DNA from: Lineus longissimus
Taxonomy: Eukaryota > Nemertea > Pilidiophora > Heteronemertea > Lineidae
Length of the DNA stretch: 60,000 nt
Assembly (NCBI RefSeq): GCF_910592395.1
Contig: NC_088314.1
Location: forward strand, 7,318,001 to 7,378,000
Reading direction: 5' to 3'
Position numbers and translations under genes: made by a program. The notes beneath the pieces were generated by a model. That model had not been told where the DNA came from. It ran no database searches and saw only the letters and a program-made list of their open reading frames with translations. The first letter of the stretch is position 1, and each line of letters opens with the position of its first letter. Below, in pieces: positions 58,301 through 60,000 of the stretch.

Positions 58301-60000
58301 TCAGAGAAAATGTGCGACAAGAAAAAACCAAAGACGGTCAGAAAATGTCACGTCACAAAGTGTCCGAGGTGGTCAAAATCTCCCTGGAGCGAGGTAAAAC
58401 ATTTGGTGACAAGAAGAAAGACAGCCTGCCTCAGGCTTTGAATGCTGAATTGGATGCCTTTAATAGCCTTGTACCCTCTAAACGGTTGCATACTGTTCCA
58501 TTCTGATGTATGTTGATGTATCTTATCAAATATGTGCTGCTCTCTGTCCTCTGATATAGTAACCAGTTTGTGCTTGAAGTCAAATAAGGTCATCTAAATT
58601 ATCTAAATTATGAGAATGTTGCCAAAAAATATTTCATTCTCGATCACAGAATGTCTTGAAAATATGTTCCAATCTCTAGGTTAGGTGCCTAATGTGTTCC
58701 TCTCATTCCAGTGTTCCATCAGCTGTGGCGAAGGTATGAGGTCGAGGTTGATTGAATGTAAACGTAGCTCTCGGGTCCTGGATCCCAGGTACTGCGAGCA
58801 GGCGGAGAAACCAGACGAATATGAGAAGTGTTTTGAGGAGAGTTGTTCTACCCTGACCTGGAGAACGGGACCGTGGTCTAGGGTAGGTCAATTGTTAAAG
58901 AATGAGATTAGCTGTTACTGTAGTTGAAGAGGCATCCTGAGTCTCATGGCATTAGACTCCCTTAAAATGTTGGCCTACTGGTAGAAAAGAAACCCCTATG
59001 AATATCTTACAAAGCACTTACTGTTTGCAGTCAAGATGGTCCATTTCAAGCAATGTAGACTTAACATTGGGAGTGCTTAGTGTGGCAGGGCATGTATCAG
59101 TGCCCATTAGTGTAGTATATGTAGTAGACCTCTTCTTTTACATTCCAGTGTTCTGTATCTTGTAACTCCGGCAACAAGCAGCGTCTCGTCTCCTGTTTTA
59201 ACCTGTTGGCCTACTGGTAGAAAAGAAACCCCTATGAATATCTTACAAAGCACTTACTGTTTGCAGTCAAGATGGTCCATTTCAAGCAATGTAGACTTAA
59301 CATTGGGAGTGCTTAGTGTGGCAGGGCATGTATCAGTGCCCATTAGTGTAGTATATGTAGTAGACCTCTTCTTTTACATTCCAGTGTTCTGTATCTTGTA
59401 ACTCCGGCAACAAGCAGCGTCTCGTCTCCTGTTTTAACCTGACGAGCAAGGAGCAAGTCACCGATCGATTCTGTGATGTAAATAACAAGCCTAAAGCCAA
59501 AAAGAAGTGTAACCAGCCGCCCTGTCCGTTTATATGGAGCACGGCAGAATGGTCAGCAGTAAGTATGTGAGAAAAAGGTTATAGAGTAGACCCGATTATA
59601 AATAACCTGGCCGACGTGATTATAATGTAGTCATTGCTTTCACGGAGCTGTATAAATGGTCCTACATGAGGGTACATCAAATAATCTCATTTGACCTGTT
59701 TCAGGTATGTAGCACATGACTTATGTCATTAGCACATCACTGGCACGCAGTTCGGCACACAACTTGCAGGCAGATGACACGTAATTTGCGCGTAACTTAA
59801 GCGTAGCAGAGAGGATGTCAACTGTAGTTGTAGATTAAACGATGCGAATTCTGCCATATATTCTATATTGAGGGTCTCGCAACTCTGCACCTAAAGTGGT
59901 GTTGTCATCTCAGACATTCTTCTCTTTTCGTAGTGTTCCCGTACGTGCGGTGAGGGCCAACAAAGACGGAAAGTCTCGTGCCATCGTGTGACAAAGGAGG
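10258..60000 (+). CDS. ADAMTS9: ADAMTS9/20 (GON-1)-type secreted metalloprotease, 29 exons, runs off the window
   Basis: Twenty-nine consecutive plus-strand exons join in phase to about 1,635 residues, still open at 60000. Domains: signal peptide 1-23; prodomain to the furin site RRKR (210-213); reprolysin-type catalytic domain about 214-428, with zinc ligands H363, H367, H373, catalytic E364 and Met-turn M393; disintegrin-like about 429-510; TSR1 about 526-575; Cys-rich with [11 protein letters not shown]; spacer; TSR2, TSR3; then TSR4-14, each split by a phase-0 intron just before its first Cys. ADAMTS9, ADAMTS20 and GON-1 share this many-TSR plan and cleave chondroitin-sulfate proteoglycans such as versican in extracellular matrix; GON-1 acts in gonad cell migration. 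Another TSR and a GON domain are expected beyond the window. Orthology is inferred from architecture and motifs. Confidence 0.93.
10469..10762. mobile_element. Candidate terminal-inverted-repeat element, GC-rich
   Basis: The left end CAGGGGCGGATCCAGG resembles hAT-type termini; the right end, read in reverse, is CAGTGGCCGGATGGGG. TTCAT directly flanks both ends (10464-10468 and 10763-10767). The interior has poly-C runs and a very GC-rich block. A hAT element would give an 8-bp duplication, so superfamily is uncertain. Confidence 0.45.
11117..11178. repeat. Imperfect inverted repeat
   Basis: TAGTATCATTGTGTAAA is followed about 20 bp later by TTTACACAATGATATACT, its near-exact reverse complement. 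Possibly a small foldback remnant. Confidence 0.55.
11231..11380 (+). repeat. Duplicated segment around a mobile-element fragment
   Basis: GAGTCTGGTTGTGACTTTGT and the following bases through GGGACAAATTTAAATTACA occur twice about 88 bp apart. Between them (11289-11315) is the end of the CAGTAGAACCTCTCTATTAA family. Confidence 0.7.
12290..12615 (+). CDS. ADAMTS9: ADAMTS exon 2: prodomain
   Basis: Acceptor CACTTCCAG before 12290, donor GGAATG|GTAAGT. It encodes the propeptide: [11 protein letters not shown] near the start and [10 protein letters not shown]...AVSLCSGM at the end, the conserved ADAMTS prodomain block with the Cys thought to keep the enzyme latent. Read-through into the intron would stop after a few codons. 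Confidence 0.9.
12657..13719. repeat. 21-bp minisatellite, about 50 units
   Basis: Consensus GTGTCTCARCTTGAGGCAGG plus T. Flanking units are degenerate, central units nearly identical except for one A/G position. Because 21 is a multiple of 3 and the unit lacks stops in three frames, it yields long artificial ORFs on both strands. It begins about 40 bp after the exon 2 splice donor. Confidence 0.97.
13720..17100. other. Intronic stretch without recognised features
   Basis: AT-rich intron sequence. Only short palindromes are seen, for example CATCATAGATTCTATGATG near 14429. Short ORFs show no splice-supported or family signature. Confidence 0.5.
17102..17508 (+). repeat. Three-copy tandem repeat, ~128-137 bp
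   Basis: CATGTTCTACAACTTT recurs at 17102, 17239 and 17367. The second copy lacks ACATAACTGT, explaining the spacing change from 137 to 128 bp. Copies otherwise differ by few bases. Confidence 0.9.
17952..18053. mobile_element. Possible hAT-like remnant
   Basis: The left end CAGAGGCGTCGCTAGC is roughly the reverse complement of the right end GCTAGATGCCCCTACTG. The interior is CCACC-rich. No 8-bp target-site duplication is visible, so this is a weak call. Confidence 0.3.
19109..20099 (+). repeat. 92-bp tandem array, about ten units
   Basis: GTGAGTCTCTGGCTGG recurs at 19137, 19229, 19321, 19413, 19505, 19597 and 19689, exactly 92 bp apart. After a 126-bp insertion the array resumes with three more diverged units. 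Every unit contains a donor-like CCTGTGAGT. Confidence 0.95.
19768..19893. mobile_element. 126-bp MITE inserted in the 92-bp array, CAG target duplication
   Basis: Almost the whole element is one imperfect hairpin: GGCCGACCGAATTGAAACTC at the left, GGTTTCGATTCGGTCGGCC at the right. CAG directly flanks both ends (19765-19767, 19894-19896). Neighbouring array units show the empty site ACCAGGCCTG, so the boundaries are exact. A 3-bp duplication suggests PIF/Harbinger or CACTA-like mobilisation. Confidence 0.85.
21097..21594. mobile_element. 498-bp foldback element with TA target duplication
   Basis: About 85 bp at each end pair almost perfectly (TGGGCGGTTATTTCCGCATA and onward; the right end is its reverse complement). 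TA flanks both sides (21095-21096, 21595-21596). The interior repeats CAAATAGACGTTTGGTGGCG several times on each strand in ~120-bp units. TA duplication suggests Tc1/mariner-type mobilisation. Confidence 0.88.
21700..21918. mobile_element. MITE, AAAGGGRGACTATAGGC family
   Basis: Left end AAAGGGCAACTACAGGCAGG, right end CCTGCCTATGGTCTCGCTTT. TTAA follows at 21919-21922; the left flank is a poly-C run, so the matching TTAA is not visible. Confidence 0.6.
22295..22520 (+). mobile_element. TTAA-flanked MITE, AAAGGNGTACGCC family, copy 1
   Basis: TTAA at 22291-22294 and 22521-22524. Ends AGGTGTACG and CGGCATAGGCCT are diverged inverted repeats. The interior GGTGGTCCAGGAAAATAGAA is shared with copies at 25302, 41179 and 41536. 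TTAA target choice is typical of piggyBac and Kolobok elements. Confidence 0.75.
25302..25533 (+). mobile_element. TTAA-flanked MITE, AAAGGNGTACGCC family, copy 2
   Basis: TTAA at 25298-25301 and 25534-25537. It shares GGTGGTCCAGGAAAATAGAA and TTTGCTGAAACTTGGTATTT with the other copies, in the same orientation as copy 1. Confidence 0.75.
25575..25794. mobile_element. 220-bp foldback element
   Basis: Arms of about 90 bp: AGGCAGACGTTACATAGAG at the left, its exact complement CTCTATGTAACGTCTGCCT at the right. The arms carry internal CTTCACnnTTCACT/CACGCCTCATGC motifs, and a ~40-bp centre is unpaired. No clear target-site duplication. Confidence 0.85.
26645..28213 (+). CDS. Intronless SLC18/VMAT-like MFS transporter nested in ADAMTS intron 2
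   Basis: ATG at 26645 (the frame is open a little further 5' without an ATG); 522 residues, stop TAA. Twelve hydrophobic segments fit the major facilitator fold. SLC18 hallmarks: a large glycosylatable loop after TM1 (four N-glycosylation sequons), [13 protein letters not shown] (motif A-like), [10 protein letters not shown] and [28 protein letters not shown] and [10 protein letters not shown]. By-eye ungapped comparison with vesicular monoamine transporters puts Asn27 at the TM1 Asp, Glu at the TM10 Asp and Lys at the TM11 Asp, so amine/proton exchange is doubtful. An intronless copy on the host gene's strand suggests a retrogene. Substrate unknown. Confidence 0.88.
   Translation: MKFGRLDAFRSSKTHIHAAFILAIFTNSSLRYLKQSLTPAVVRGLQFDPCNCSEFNASFDQGNATKAGIYKLITVDGTSGRGEPHEGYCRKGNISRCWSKQSVIVETTTSIGVILGVSELVEFVACPVIGAWCSKYGHRTPFLVGAVLEFMSSVGFLVAPNVIVLTFASMFQGLSGTIIFISGLLMVSDYFDPEERGKVISKSYGLTNPVSAIISFILGGIGYEYCGRILPMGSIAVLSFADLFIRLLIKPEGHLQRANDNAGKKELMDGKVKNYGCHNELNSVQDKNVSDFNQDVPKTPIPDEEKQNKSEQSNLQSENKGASYKDLLSDIVLIEGLVVILLGSISCSLIFSTATNRSINMLKGKQWQIGVILGIAPCTQLAVALVIVRVLSKGNLWLFVLSSTAWIQFALIVYPLTTNVWWTVIPEVSYRGVALSFALVFTPNMYYMLLEARHKHAAAMVFALLKAANMLGNSVGPFVGYLLHYTSYMVLYYSMAGVLVPTIFVAFHVRLIVRKQQDESNK
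28571..28576 (+). terminator. Poly(A) signal of the nested transporter
   Basis: AATAAA about 360 bp after the stop codon, in an AT-rich stretch. Fits a normal 3' UTR and would end the nested transcript inside the ADAMTS intron. Confidence 0.55.
28580..30430. other. Intronic stretch without recognised features
   Basis: AT-rich sequence between the nested transporter and the next MITE. A C-rich run occurs at about 29815-29850. I see no coding or RNA gene. Confidence 0.45.
30436..30613. mobile_element. TA-flanked MITE, CAGTAGAACCTCTC family, full copy
   Basis: Ends CAGTAAAACCTCTC and its diverged complement AGCTCCGCTG, with TA on both sides (30434-30435, 30614-30615). Internally it repeats TGTCCTTAATAGAGAGG-type motifs in both orientations. 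Tc1/mariner-like target choice. Six other full or partial copies occur in this window. Confidence 0.8.
31497..31632 (+). CDS. ADAMTS9: ADAMTS exon 3: prodomain
   Basis: Acceptor GTCTTTGCAG before 31497, donor CAGGGG|GTAAGT. It encodes [15 protein letters not shown] and [10 protein letters not shown], matching the prodomain continuation after SLCSGM in ADAMTS proteins. It joins exon 2 in phase 0 across an 18.9-kb intron. Confidence 0.9.
32328..32496. mobile_element. CAGTAGAACCTCTC-family MITE, copy in ADAMTS intron 3
   Basis: TA at 32326-32327 and 32497-32498. The right end GGTTCCACTC differs from consensus by one base. It carries CTGTCCTTAATAGAGAGG and ACCAAAACTAGTG like the 30436 copy. Confidence 0.8.
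35618..35975 (+). repeat. Degenerate two-copy duplication, ~210-bp spacing
   Basis: The segment from CTGTTTATTTGTGTG through CACCAGGCGATCT and TTCTTTCTGCAACTTGCACA recurs from about 35828 as CTGTTTATTTGTGTT, CACCAGGAGATCT and TTTTACATCTCGCACA. A 181-codon ORF across it reads both copies and is not treated as a gene. Confidence 0.65.
37046..37221. mobile_element. CAGTAGAACCTCTC-family MITE, diverged copy
   Basis: Left end CAGCAGAATCTCAGTGTC, right end GAGGTTCCAGTG followed by TA. Two internal GTCCTTAATAGAGAGG motifs. The left TA is mutated to TG. Confidence 0.7.
37572..37923 (+). mobile_element. TTAA-flanked element, AAGTGATACCATG family, copy 1
   Basis: TTAA at 37568-37571 and 37924-37927. 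About 90 percent identical by eye to 51376-51701, in the same orientation, and 26 bp longer through GTCGTTGGCGTAGTGCAATT. Contains TGACGTCA, a CRE-type palindrome. Confidence 0.85.
39213..39406 (+). CDS. ADAMTS9: ADAMTS exon 4: furin site and start of the catalytic domain
   Basis: Acceptor TTCTTCCAG before 39213, donor TCAGTG|GTAAGT. It carries the dibasic furin-type cleavage site [10 protein letters not shown] (residues 208-217), then [13 protein letters not shown] and [10 protein letters not shown], the first strand and helix of the metalloprotease domain. Confidence 0.93.
39585..39668 (+). CDS. ADAMTS9: ADAMTS exon 5: catalytic domain
   Basis: Acceptor TTATTTCAG, donor CCAGAG|GTAAGC; 28 codons, phase 0 to phase 0. 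It encodes [18 protein letters not shown], the conserved second helix and strand of ADAMTS catalytic domains. Confidence 0.93.
40174..40298 (+). CDS. ADAMTS9: ADAMTS exon 6: catalytic domain
   Basis: Acceptor TTATTCCAG, donor ACCAG|GTAAGA. It encodes NFCRWQ and [10 protein letters not shown], both strongly conserved in ADAMTS catalytic domains. It ends with two bases of an Arg codon. Confidence 0.93.
40331..40530. repeat. Retroposon-like fragment
   Basis: ATAATGATCTTATTTAGCGC, CTACTCAAAGCGCTTTTGGG and GAGTCGAATCCGAGAGCTC resemble the 3' regions of invertebrate non-LTR elements. Boundaries are not resolved. Confidence 0.35.
41179..41286 (+). mobile_element. TTAA MITE, AAAGGNGTACGCC family, truncated copy
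   Basis: TTAA at 41175-41178, then AGGGGGACGCCGTTTGT and GTCCAGGAAAATCGAAATGC. Similarity ends near TTTGCTGAAACTTGGTACT; the right end is missing. Confidence 0.65.
41536..41756 (-). mobile_element. TTAA MITE, AAAGGNGTACGCC family, inverted copy
   Basis: TTAA at 41532-41535 and 41757-41760. On the minus strand it reads AGGGCTATGCTGTTCATTA and then a diverged form of the family interior. Opposite orientation to the other copies. Confidence 0.7.
42233..42302. mobile_element. CAGTAGAACCTCTC-family MITE fragment
   Basis: TA then CAGTAGAACCTCTCTATTAA; similarity ends after AATAGAGAGGTGAAGATG. The right end is missing. Confidence 0.65.
42766..42969. mobile_element. MITE, AAAGGGRGACTATAGGC family
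   Basis: Left end AGGGGGACTATAGGC, right end GCCTATAGTCTTCCT. TTAA follows on the right (42970-42973); the left flank is TCAA, one change from TTAA. Its reverse complement shares GGGCCAGATTAG with the copy at 51287. Confidence 0.7.
43192..43232 (+). CDS. ADAMTS9: ADAMTS exon 7: 41-bp microexon of the catalytic domain
   Basis: Very short exon supported by acceptor TTTCTTTCAG, donor TTGG|GTAAGT, correct phase at both ends, and its content [14 protein letters not shown], the expected bridge between LLTR and the GLADxGTIC block. Easily missed by automated gene callers. Confidence 0.9.
43797..43902 (+). CDS. ADAMTS9: ADAMTS exon 8: active-site helix
   Basis: Acceptor CATCTTCCAG, donor CATCA|GTAAGT. 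It encodes [32 protein letters not shown], ending inside the zinc motif with H363, E364 and H367. The donor falls within the Gln codon after HELGH, so the active-site motif is split by an intron. Confidence 0.95.
43903..44281 (+). other. ADAMTS intron 8, containing a perfect 21-bp inverted repeat
   Basis: This short intron interrupts the active-site motif. It carries the hairpin at 44010-44062. Nothing else recognisable. Confidence 0.8.
44010..44062. repeat. Perfect hairpin: 21-bp arms, 11-nt loop
   Basis: GCCAACTTCAAGGGTGGGAGT (44010-44030) is exactly complementary to 44042-44062, with loop ACAAAGAACTG. Pairing stops abruptly at both outer ends. Transcribed as part of ADAMTS intron 8. Function unknown; it may be a replication template-switch scar. 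Confidence 0.85.
44282..44434 (+). CDS. ADAMTS9: ADAMTS exon 9: third zinc ligand and Met-turn
   Basis: Acceptor TTTTTGCAG, donor TTAGA|GTAAGT. It starts with LGLPHDDD, supplying G370 and H373 to complete HELGHQLGLPH, then [21 protein letters not shown] with Met-turn M393. Unlike many ADAMTS9-type enzymes, the motif keeps the metzincin Gly. Confidence 0.95.
45186..45342 (+). CDS. ADAMTS9: ADAMTS exon 10: end of the catalytic domain, start of the disintegrin-like domain
   Basis: Acceptor TCTCACAG, donor TTCATG|GTAAGT. It encodes [11 protein letters not shown], then [16 protein letters not shown], the canonical opening of the ADAMTS disintegrin-like module. Confidence 0.93.
45763..45867 (+). 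CDS. ADAMTS9: ADAMTS exon 11: disintegrin-like domain
   Basis: Acceptor CTTTGCAG, donor ACTATG|GTAATA. It encodes [11 protein letters not shown] and [16 protein letters not shown], the core of the disintegrin-like domain; phase 0 at both ends. Confidence 0.93.
45925..45958. repeat. Short hairpin
   Basis: CAGCAGTCCTTGGT and ACCAAGGACCGCTG pair with one mismatch around a 6-nt loop. A related CAGTCCTTGGTTGC lies just upstream. In ADAMTS intron 11. Confidence 0.6.
46590..46886 (+). other. Orphan 98-codon ORF inside ADAMTS intron 11
   Basis: Open frame with protein-like composition, including [17 protein letters not shown] and [16 protein letters not shown], ending at TAG. It is not in a spliced position for ADAMTS (phase and domain order are complete without it), and I recognise no family. 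It could be a captured exon, pseudogene fragment or chance ORF. Confidence 0.25.
46932..47138 (+). CDS. ADAMTS9: ADAMTS exon 12: end of disintegrin-like domain and TSR1
   Basis: Acceptor GTTTCTTCAG, donor ATCAAG|GTAGGG. It begins [10 protein letters not shown] and then carries the central thrombospondin repeat: [18 protein letters not shown]. The CSRTCGGG segment fits the O-fucosylation consensus CxxS/TCxxG, and WxxW fits C-mannosylation. Confidence 0.93.
47546..47660 (+). CDS. ADAMTS9: ADAMTS exon 13: Cys-rich domain
   Basis: Acceptor TATTTTCAG, donor GCTGGTA|GTAAGT. It encodes [13 protein letters not shown] and SWVPKYAG, characteristic of the ADAMTS Cys-rich domain. Confidence 0.92.
47872..48008 (+). 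CDS. ADAMTS9: ADAMTS exon 14: Cys-rich domain
   Basis: Acceptor CGATTTCAG, donor TGTCGG|GTAGGT. It encodes [34 protein letters not shown], in the order expected for this domain. Confidence 0.92.
48042..48160. mobile_element. CAGTAGAACCTCTC-family MITE fragment
   Basis: TA then CAGCAGAACTTCTCTATCAA, followed by CTGTCCTTAATGGAGAG and ACTTGGGACCAAA. The right terminus is not found. In ADAMTS intron 14. Confidence 0.6.
48444..48663 (+). CDS. ADAMTS9: ADAMTS exon 15: Cys-rich to spacer
   Basis: Acceptor TGTTTTCCAG, donor CATAG|GTAGGT. It encodes [19 protein letters not shown] then GGDNTTC, the hallmark end of the Cys-rich domain, and the spacer strands [20 protein letters not shown]. Confidence 0.92.
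48885..49051 (+). CDS. ADAMTS9: ADAMTS exon 16: spacer
   Basis: Acceptor TCTCCTTTAG, donor GTCTTG|GTAAGA. It encodes [20 protein letters not shown] and a beta-rich continuation with one N-glycosylation sequon (NST), as in the Cys-free spacer that contributes to substrate binding. Confidence 0.9.
49350..49603 (+). CDS. ADAMTS9: ADAMTS exon 17: end of spacer and TSR2
   Basis: Acceptor ACTTTCAG, donor CTCGG|GTAAGT. After the final spacer strand and two N-glycosylation sequons (NST, NQT), TSR2 starts at [20 protein letters not shown]. Like the second TSR of other ADAMTS proteins, it lacks the standard CxxS/TCG motif. Confidence 0.92.
49739..49949 (+). CDS. ADAMTS9: ADAMTS exon 18: TSR3 and the Trp segment of TSR4
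   Basis: Acceptor TTTCAG, donor CTGAG|GTAGGT. TSR3 reads [17 protein letters not shown] (no O-fucose acceptor, since Ala-Arg replaces x-Ser/Thr), and the exon ends with the start of TSR4, WKFGEWSE. This begins the intron-before-Cys pattern. Confidence 0.92.
50264..50428 (+). CDS. ADAMTS9: ADAMTS exon 19: TSR4 core
   Basis: Acceptor ATCTTTCAG|TGT, donor TCTCAG|GTAGGC; 55 codons. [12 protein letters not shown] opens the repeat with an intact O-fucose consensus, and WTASDWSQ at the end begins TSR5. Confidence 0.93.
50990..51151 (+). CDS. ADAMTS9: ADAMTS exon 20: TSR5 core
   Basis: Acceptor CTTTTTCAG|TGT, donor GCCCCT|GTAAGT; 54 codons. [12 protein letters not shown] with intact O-fucose consensus; WYYGDWAP begins TSR6. 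Confidence 0.93.
51287..51802. mobile_element. AAAGGGRGACTATAGGC MITE carrying a nested TTAA element
   Basis: Left TTAA at 51283-51286 then AGGGAGACTATAGGCAGGAA; the right end is CTTCCTGCCCATAGTCCCTT, with the flanking TTAA decayed. A second element (51376-51701) is inserted in its interior at a TTAA. Confidence 0.7.
51376..51701 (+). mobile_element. TTAA-flanked element, AAGTGATACCATG family, copy 2 (nested)
   Basis: TTAA at 51372-51375 and 51702-51705. It matches 37572-37923 closely and sits inside another MITE, so it is the younger insertion of the two here. Confidence 0.85.
52992..53426 (+). CDS. ADAMTS9: ADAMTS exon 21: TSR6 core plus a Thr-rich linker
   Basis: Acceptor CTCTTTCAG|TGT, donor ATAACA|GTGAGT; 145 codons, about 2.5 times its neighbours. 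After TSR6 ([12 protein letters not shown] to CQVKEC), about 80 residues rich in Thr, Ser, Pro and Lys intervene (for example [18 protein letters not shown], a likely mucin-type O-glycosylated spacer), before WRTGNWIT starts TSR7. Confidence 0.93.
53775..53942 (+). CDS. ADAMTS9: ADAMTS exon 22: TSR7 core
   Basis: Acceptor CTCTTCCAG|TGC, donor GGGCAT|GTAAGT; 56 codons. [12 protein letters not shown] with intact O-fucose consensus; WRTGDWGH begins TSR8. Confidence 0.93.
54201..54535 (+). mobile_element. TTAA-flanked MITE, AGGGAACTGAAACCGCC family, intact copy
   Basis: TTAA at 54197-54200 and 54536-54539. Terminal inverted repeats AGGGAACTGAAACCGCC and GGCGGTTCCAGTTCCCT. 335 bp. Not coding. The ends and TTAA choice fit Kolobok or piggyBac. 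Confidence 0.88.
54581..54814 (+). CDS. ADAMTS9: ADAMTS exon 23: TSR8 core with an Asn-rich insert
   Basis: Acceptor CTCTTCACAG|TGC, donor GGTCAG|GTAAGT; 78 codons. [12 protein letters not shown] fits CxxSCxxG. About 20 extra residues, Asn-rich ([13 protein letters not shown]), separate the end of the repeat from WRVGPWGQ, the start of TSR9. Confidence 0.93.
55178..55336 (+). CDS. ADAMTS9: ADAMTS exon 24: TSR9 core
   Basis: Acceptor CATTTCCAG|TGT, donor GGAGAG|GTAGGT; 53 codons. [12 protein letters not shown] with intact O-fucose consensus; WNNGEWGE begins TSR10. Confidence 0.93.
55782..55958 (+). CDS. ADAMTS9: ADAMTS exon 25: TSR10 core
   Basis: Acceptor TTTATTTCAG|TGT, donor TCTGCG|GTAAGC; 59 codons. 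[12 protein letters not shown] with intact O-fucose consensus, one N-glycosylation sequon (NMT); WRTGSWSA begins TSR11. Confidence 0.93.
57525..58063 (+). mobile_element. TTAA-flanked MITE, AGGGAACTGAAACCGCC family, nested copy
   Basis: TTAA at 57521-57524 and 58064-58067. Closely matches 54201-54535 but is 204 bp longer because of a retroposon-like insertion (57640-57836 plus a 7-bp duplication). Confidence 0.9.
57640..57836 (-). mobile_element. 197-bp retroposon-like insertion with 7-bp target duplication
   Basis: TGAGTGA flanks both sides (57633-57639, 57837-57843), and the empty site is seen at the matching place in 54201-54535. On the minus strand it ends in a TTCA-type simple repeat after GGCGCCCAATATAAG, as non-LTR retroposon 3' ends often do. 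Confidence 0.8.
58229..58393 (+). CDS. ADAMTS9: ADAMTS exon 26: TSR11 core lacking an O-fucose site
   Basis: Acceptor TTTATTTCAG|TGC, donor AGCGAG|GTAAAA; 55 codons. [12 protein letters not shown] has Asn where Ser or Thr would carry O-fucose, so this repeat should not be modified there. Lys-rich middle ([12 protein letters not shown]); WSKSPWSE begins TSR12. Confidence 0.93.
58712..58882 (+). CDS. ADAMTS9: ADAMTS exon 27: TSR12 core
   Basis: Acceptor CTCATTCCAG|TGT, donor TCTAGG|GTAGGT; 57 codons. [12 protein letters not shown] with intact O-fucose consensus; WRTGPWSR begins TSR13. Confidence 0.93.
58968..59441 (+). repeat. Exact 236-bp tandem duplication covering intron 27 end and exon 28 start
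   Basis: 58968-59203 and 59204-59439 appear identical base for base, with a 2-bp TG microhomology at the junction. The unit contains 181 bp of intron, the CATTCCAG acceptor and the first 55 bp of exon 28. Copy 1 therefore has a usable acceptor (exon start 59149) but runs into TAG (59218-59220) after LLAYW. Either a very young duplication or an assembly artefact. Confidence 0.95.
59385..59558 (+). CDS. ADAMTS9: ADAMTS exon 28: TSR13 core
   Basis: Acceptor CATTCCAG (second copy) and donor TCAGCA|GTAAGT; 58 codons. [12 protein letters not shown] has Asn in place of the usual Gly after the second Cys but keeps CxxSCxxG. WSTAEWSA begins TSR14. The identical acceptor at 59148 would instead give a truncated product. 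Confidence 0.9.
59934..60000 (+). CDS. ADAMTS9: ADAMTS exon 29 (partial, cut by window end): TSR14 core
   Basis: Acceptor CTTTTCGTAG|TGT before 59934. It encodes [18 protein letters not shown], open to the last base. The rest of the gene, including any GON domain, lies outside the window. Confidence 0.88.

Noticed and set aside
59149-59220. First copy of the exon 28 start as an ordinary ADAMTS exon
   Set aside because: It reaches TAG after LLAYW and has no donor before the stop. Only the second copy yields a full TSR. Kept as a finding instead.

Overview
This window is eukaryotic, animal nuclear DNA. Genes are split by GT-AG introns, protein families are animal-specific (an ADAMTS protease with a long run of thrombospondin repeats, a rolling-stone-type membrane protein, an SLC18-type transporter), and introns and intergenic DNA are AT-rich and packed with small DNA transposons and minisatellites. 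The style fits a marine invertebrate (lophotrochozoan or invertebrate deuterostome), but the sequence alone does not settle the phylum.

Layout. 1-3.5 kb is repeat DNA: a terminal-inverted-repeat element at the left edge, a 91-bp tandem array, and a degenerate array. A single-exon ORF at 3592-4389 (+) encodes a 265-residue protein of unknown function built from two copies of an unrecognised ~73-residue unit. Convergent to it is a four-exon rolling-stone-like multipass membrane protein on the minus strand (about 7125 down to 4890). About 3 kb of intergenic DNA separates that gene from a divergent, very large gene that fills the rest of the window: an ADAMTS9/ADAMTS20/GON-1-type secreted metalloprotease. 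I traced 29 consecutive coding exons (10258 to the window end) whose splice phases all join. They encode a signal peptide, prodomain with furin site, catalytic domain (HExxHxxGxxH plus Met-turn), disintegrin-like, TSR1, Cys-rich, spacer and TSR2 to TSR14. The gene runs off the right edge; one or more further TSRs and a GON domain would be expected beyond it.

Intron 2 of the ADAMTS gene (18.9 kb) holds a 21-bp minisatellite of about 50 units starting ~40 bp after a splice donor, a 92-bp tandem array with a cleanly inserted 126-bp MITE, a 498-bp TA-flanked foldback, a 220-bp foldback, and a complete intronless SLC18-like transporter gene (26645-28213) on the same strand. That transporter has lost the charged membrane residues that define amine transporters.

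The points most worth a second look are: an exact 236-bp tandem duplication that copies the 3' splice site and start of ADAMTS exon 28 and would put a stop in frame if the first copy were used; the duplicated-domain orphan protein; the atypical nested transporter; and several MITE families flanked by TTAA, two of them caught nested inside other elements. I see no CRISPR array, rRNA or convincing tRNA gene.
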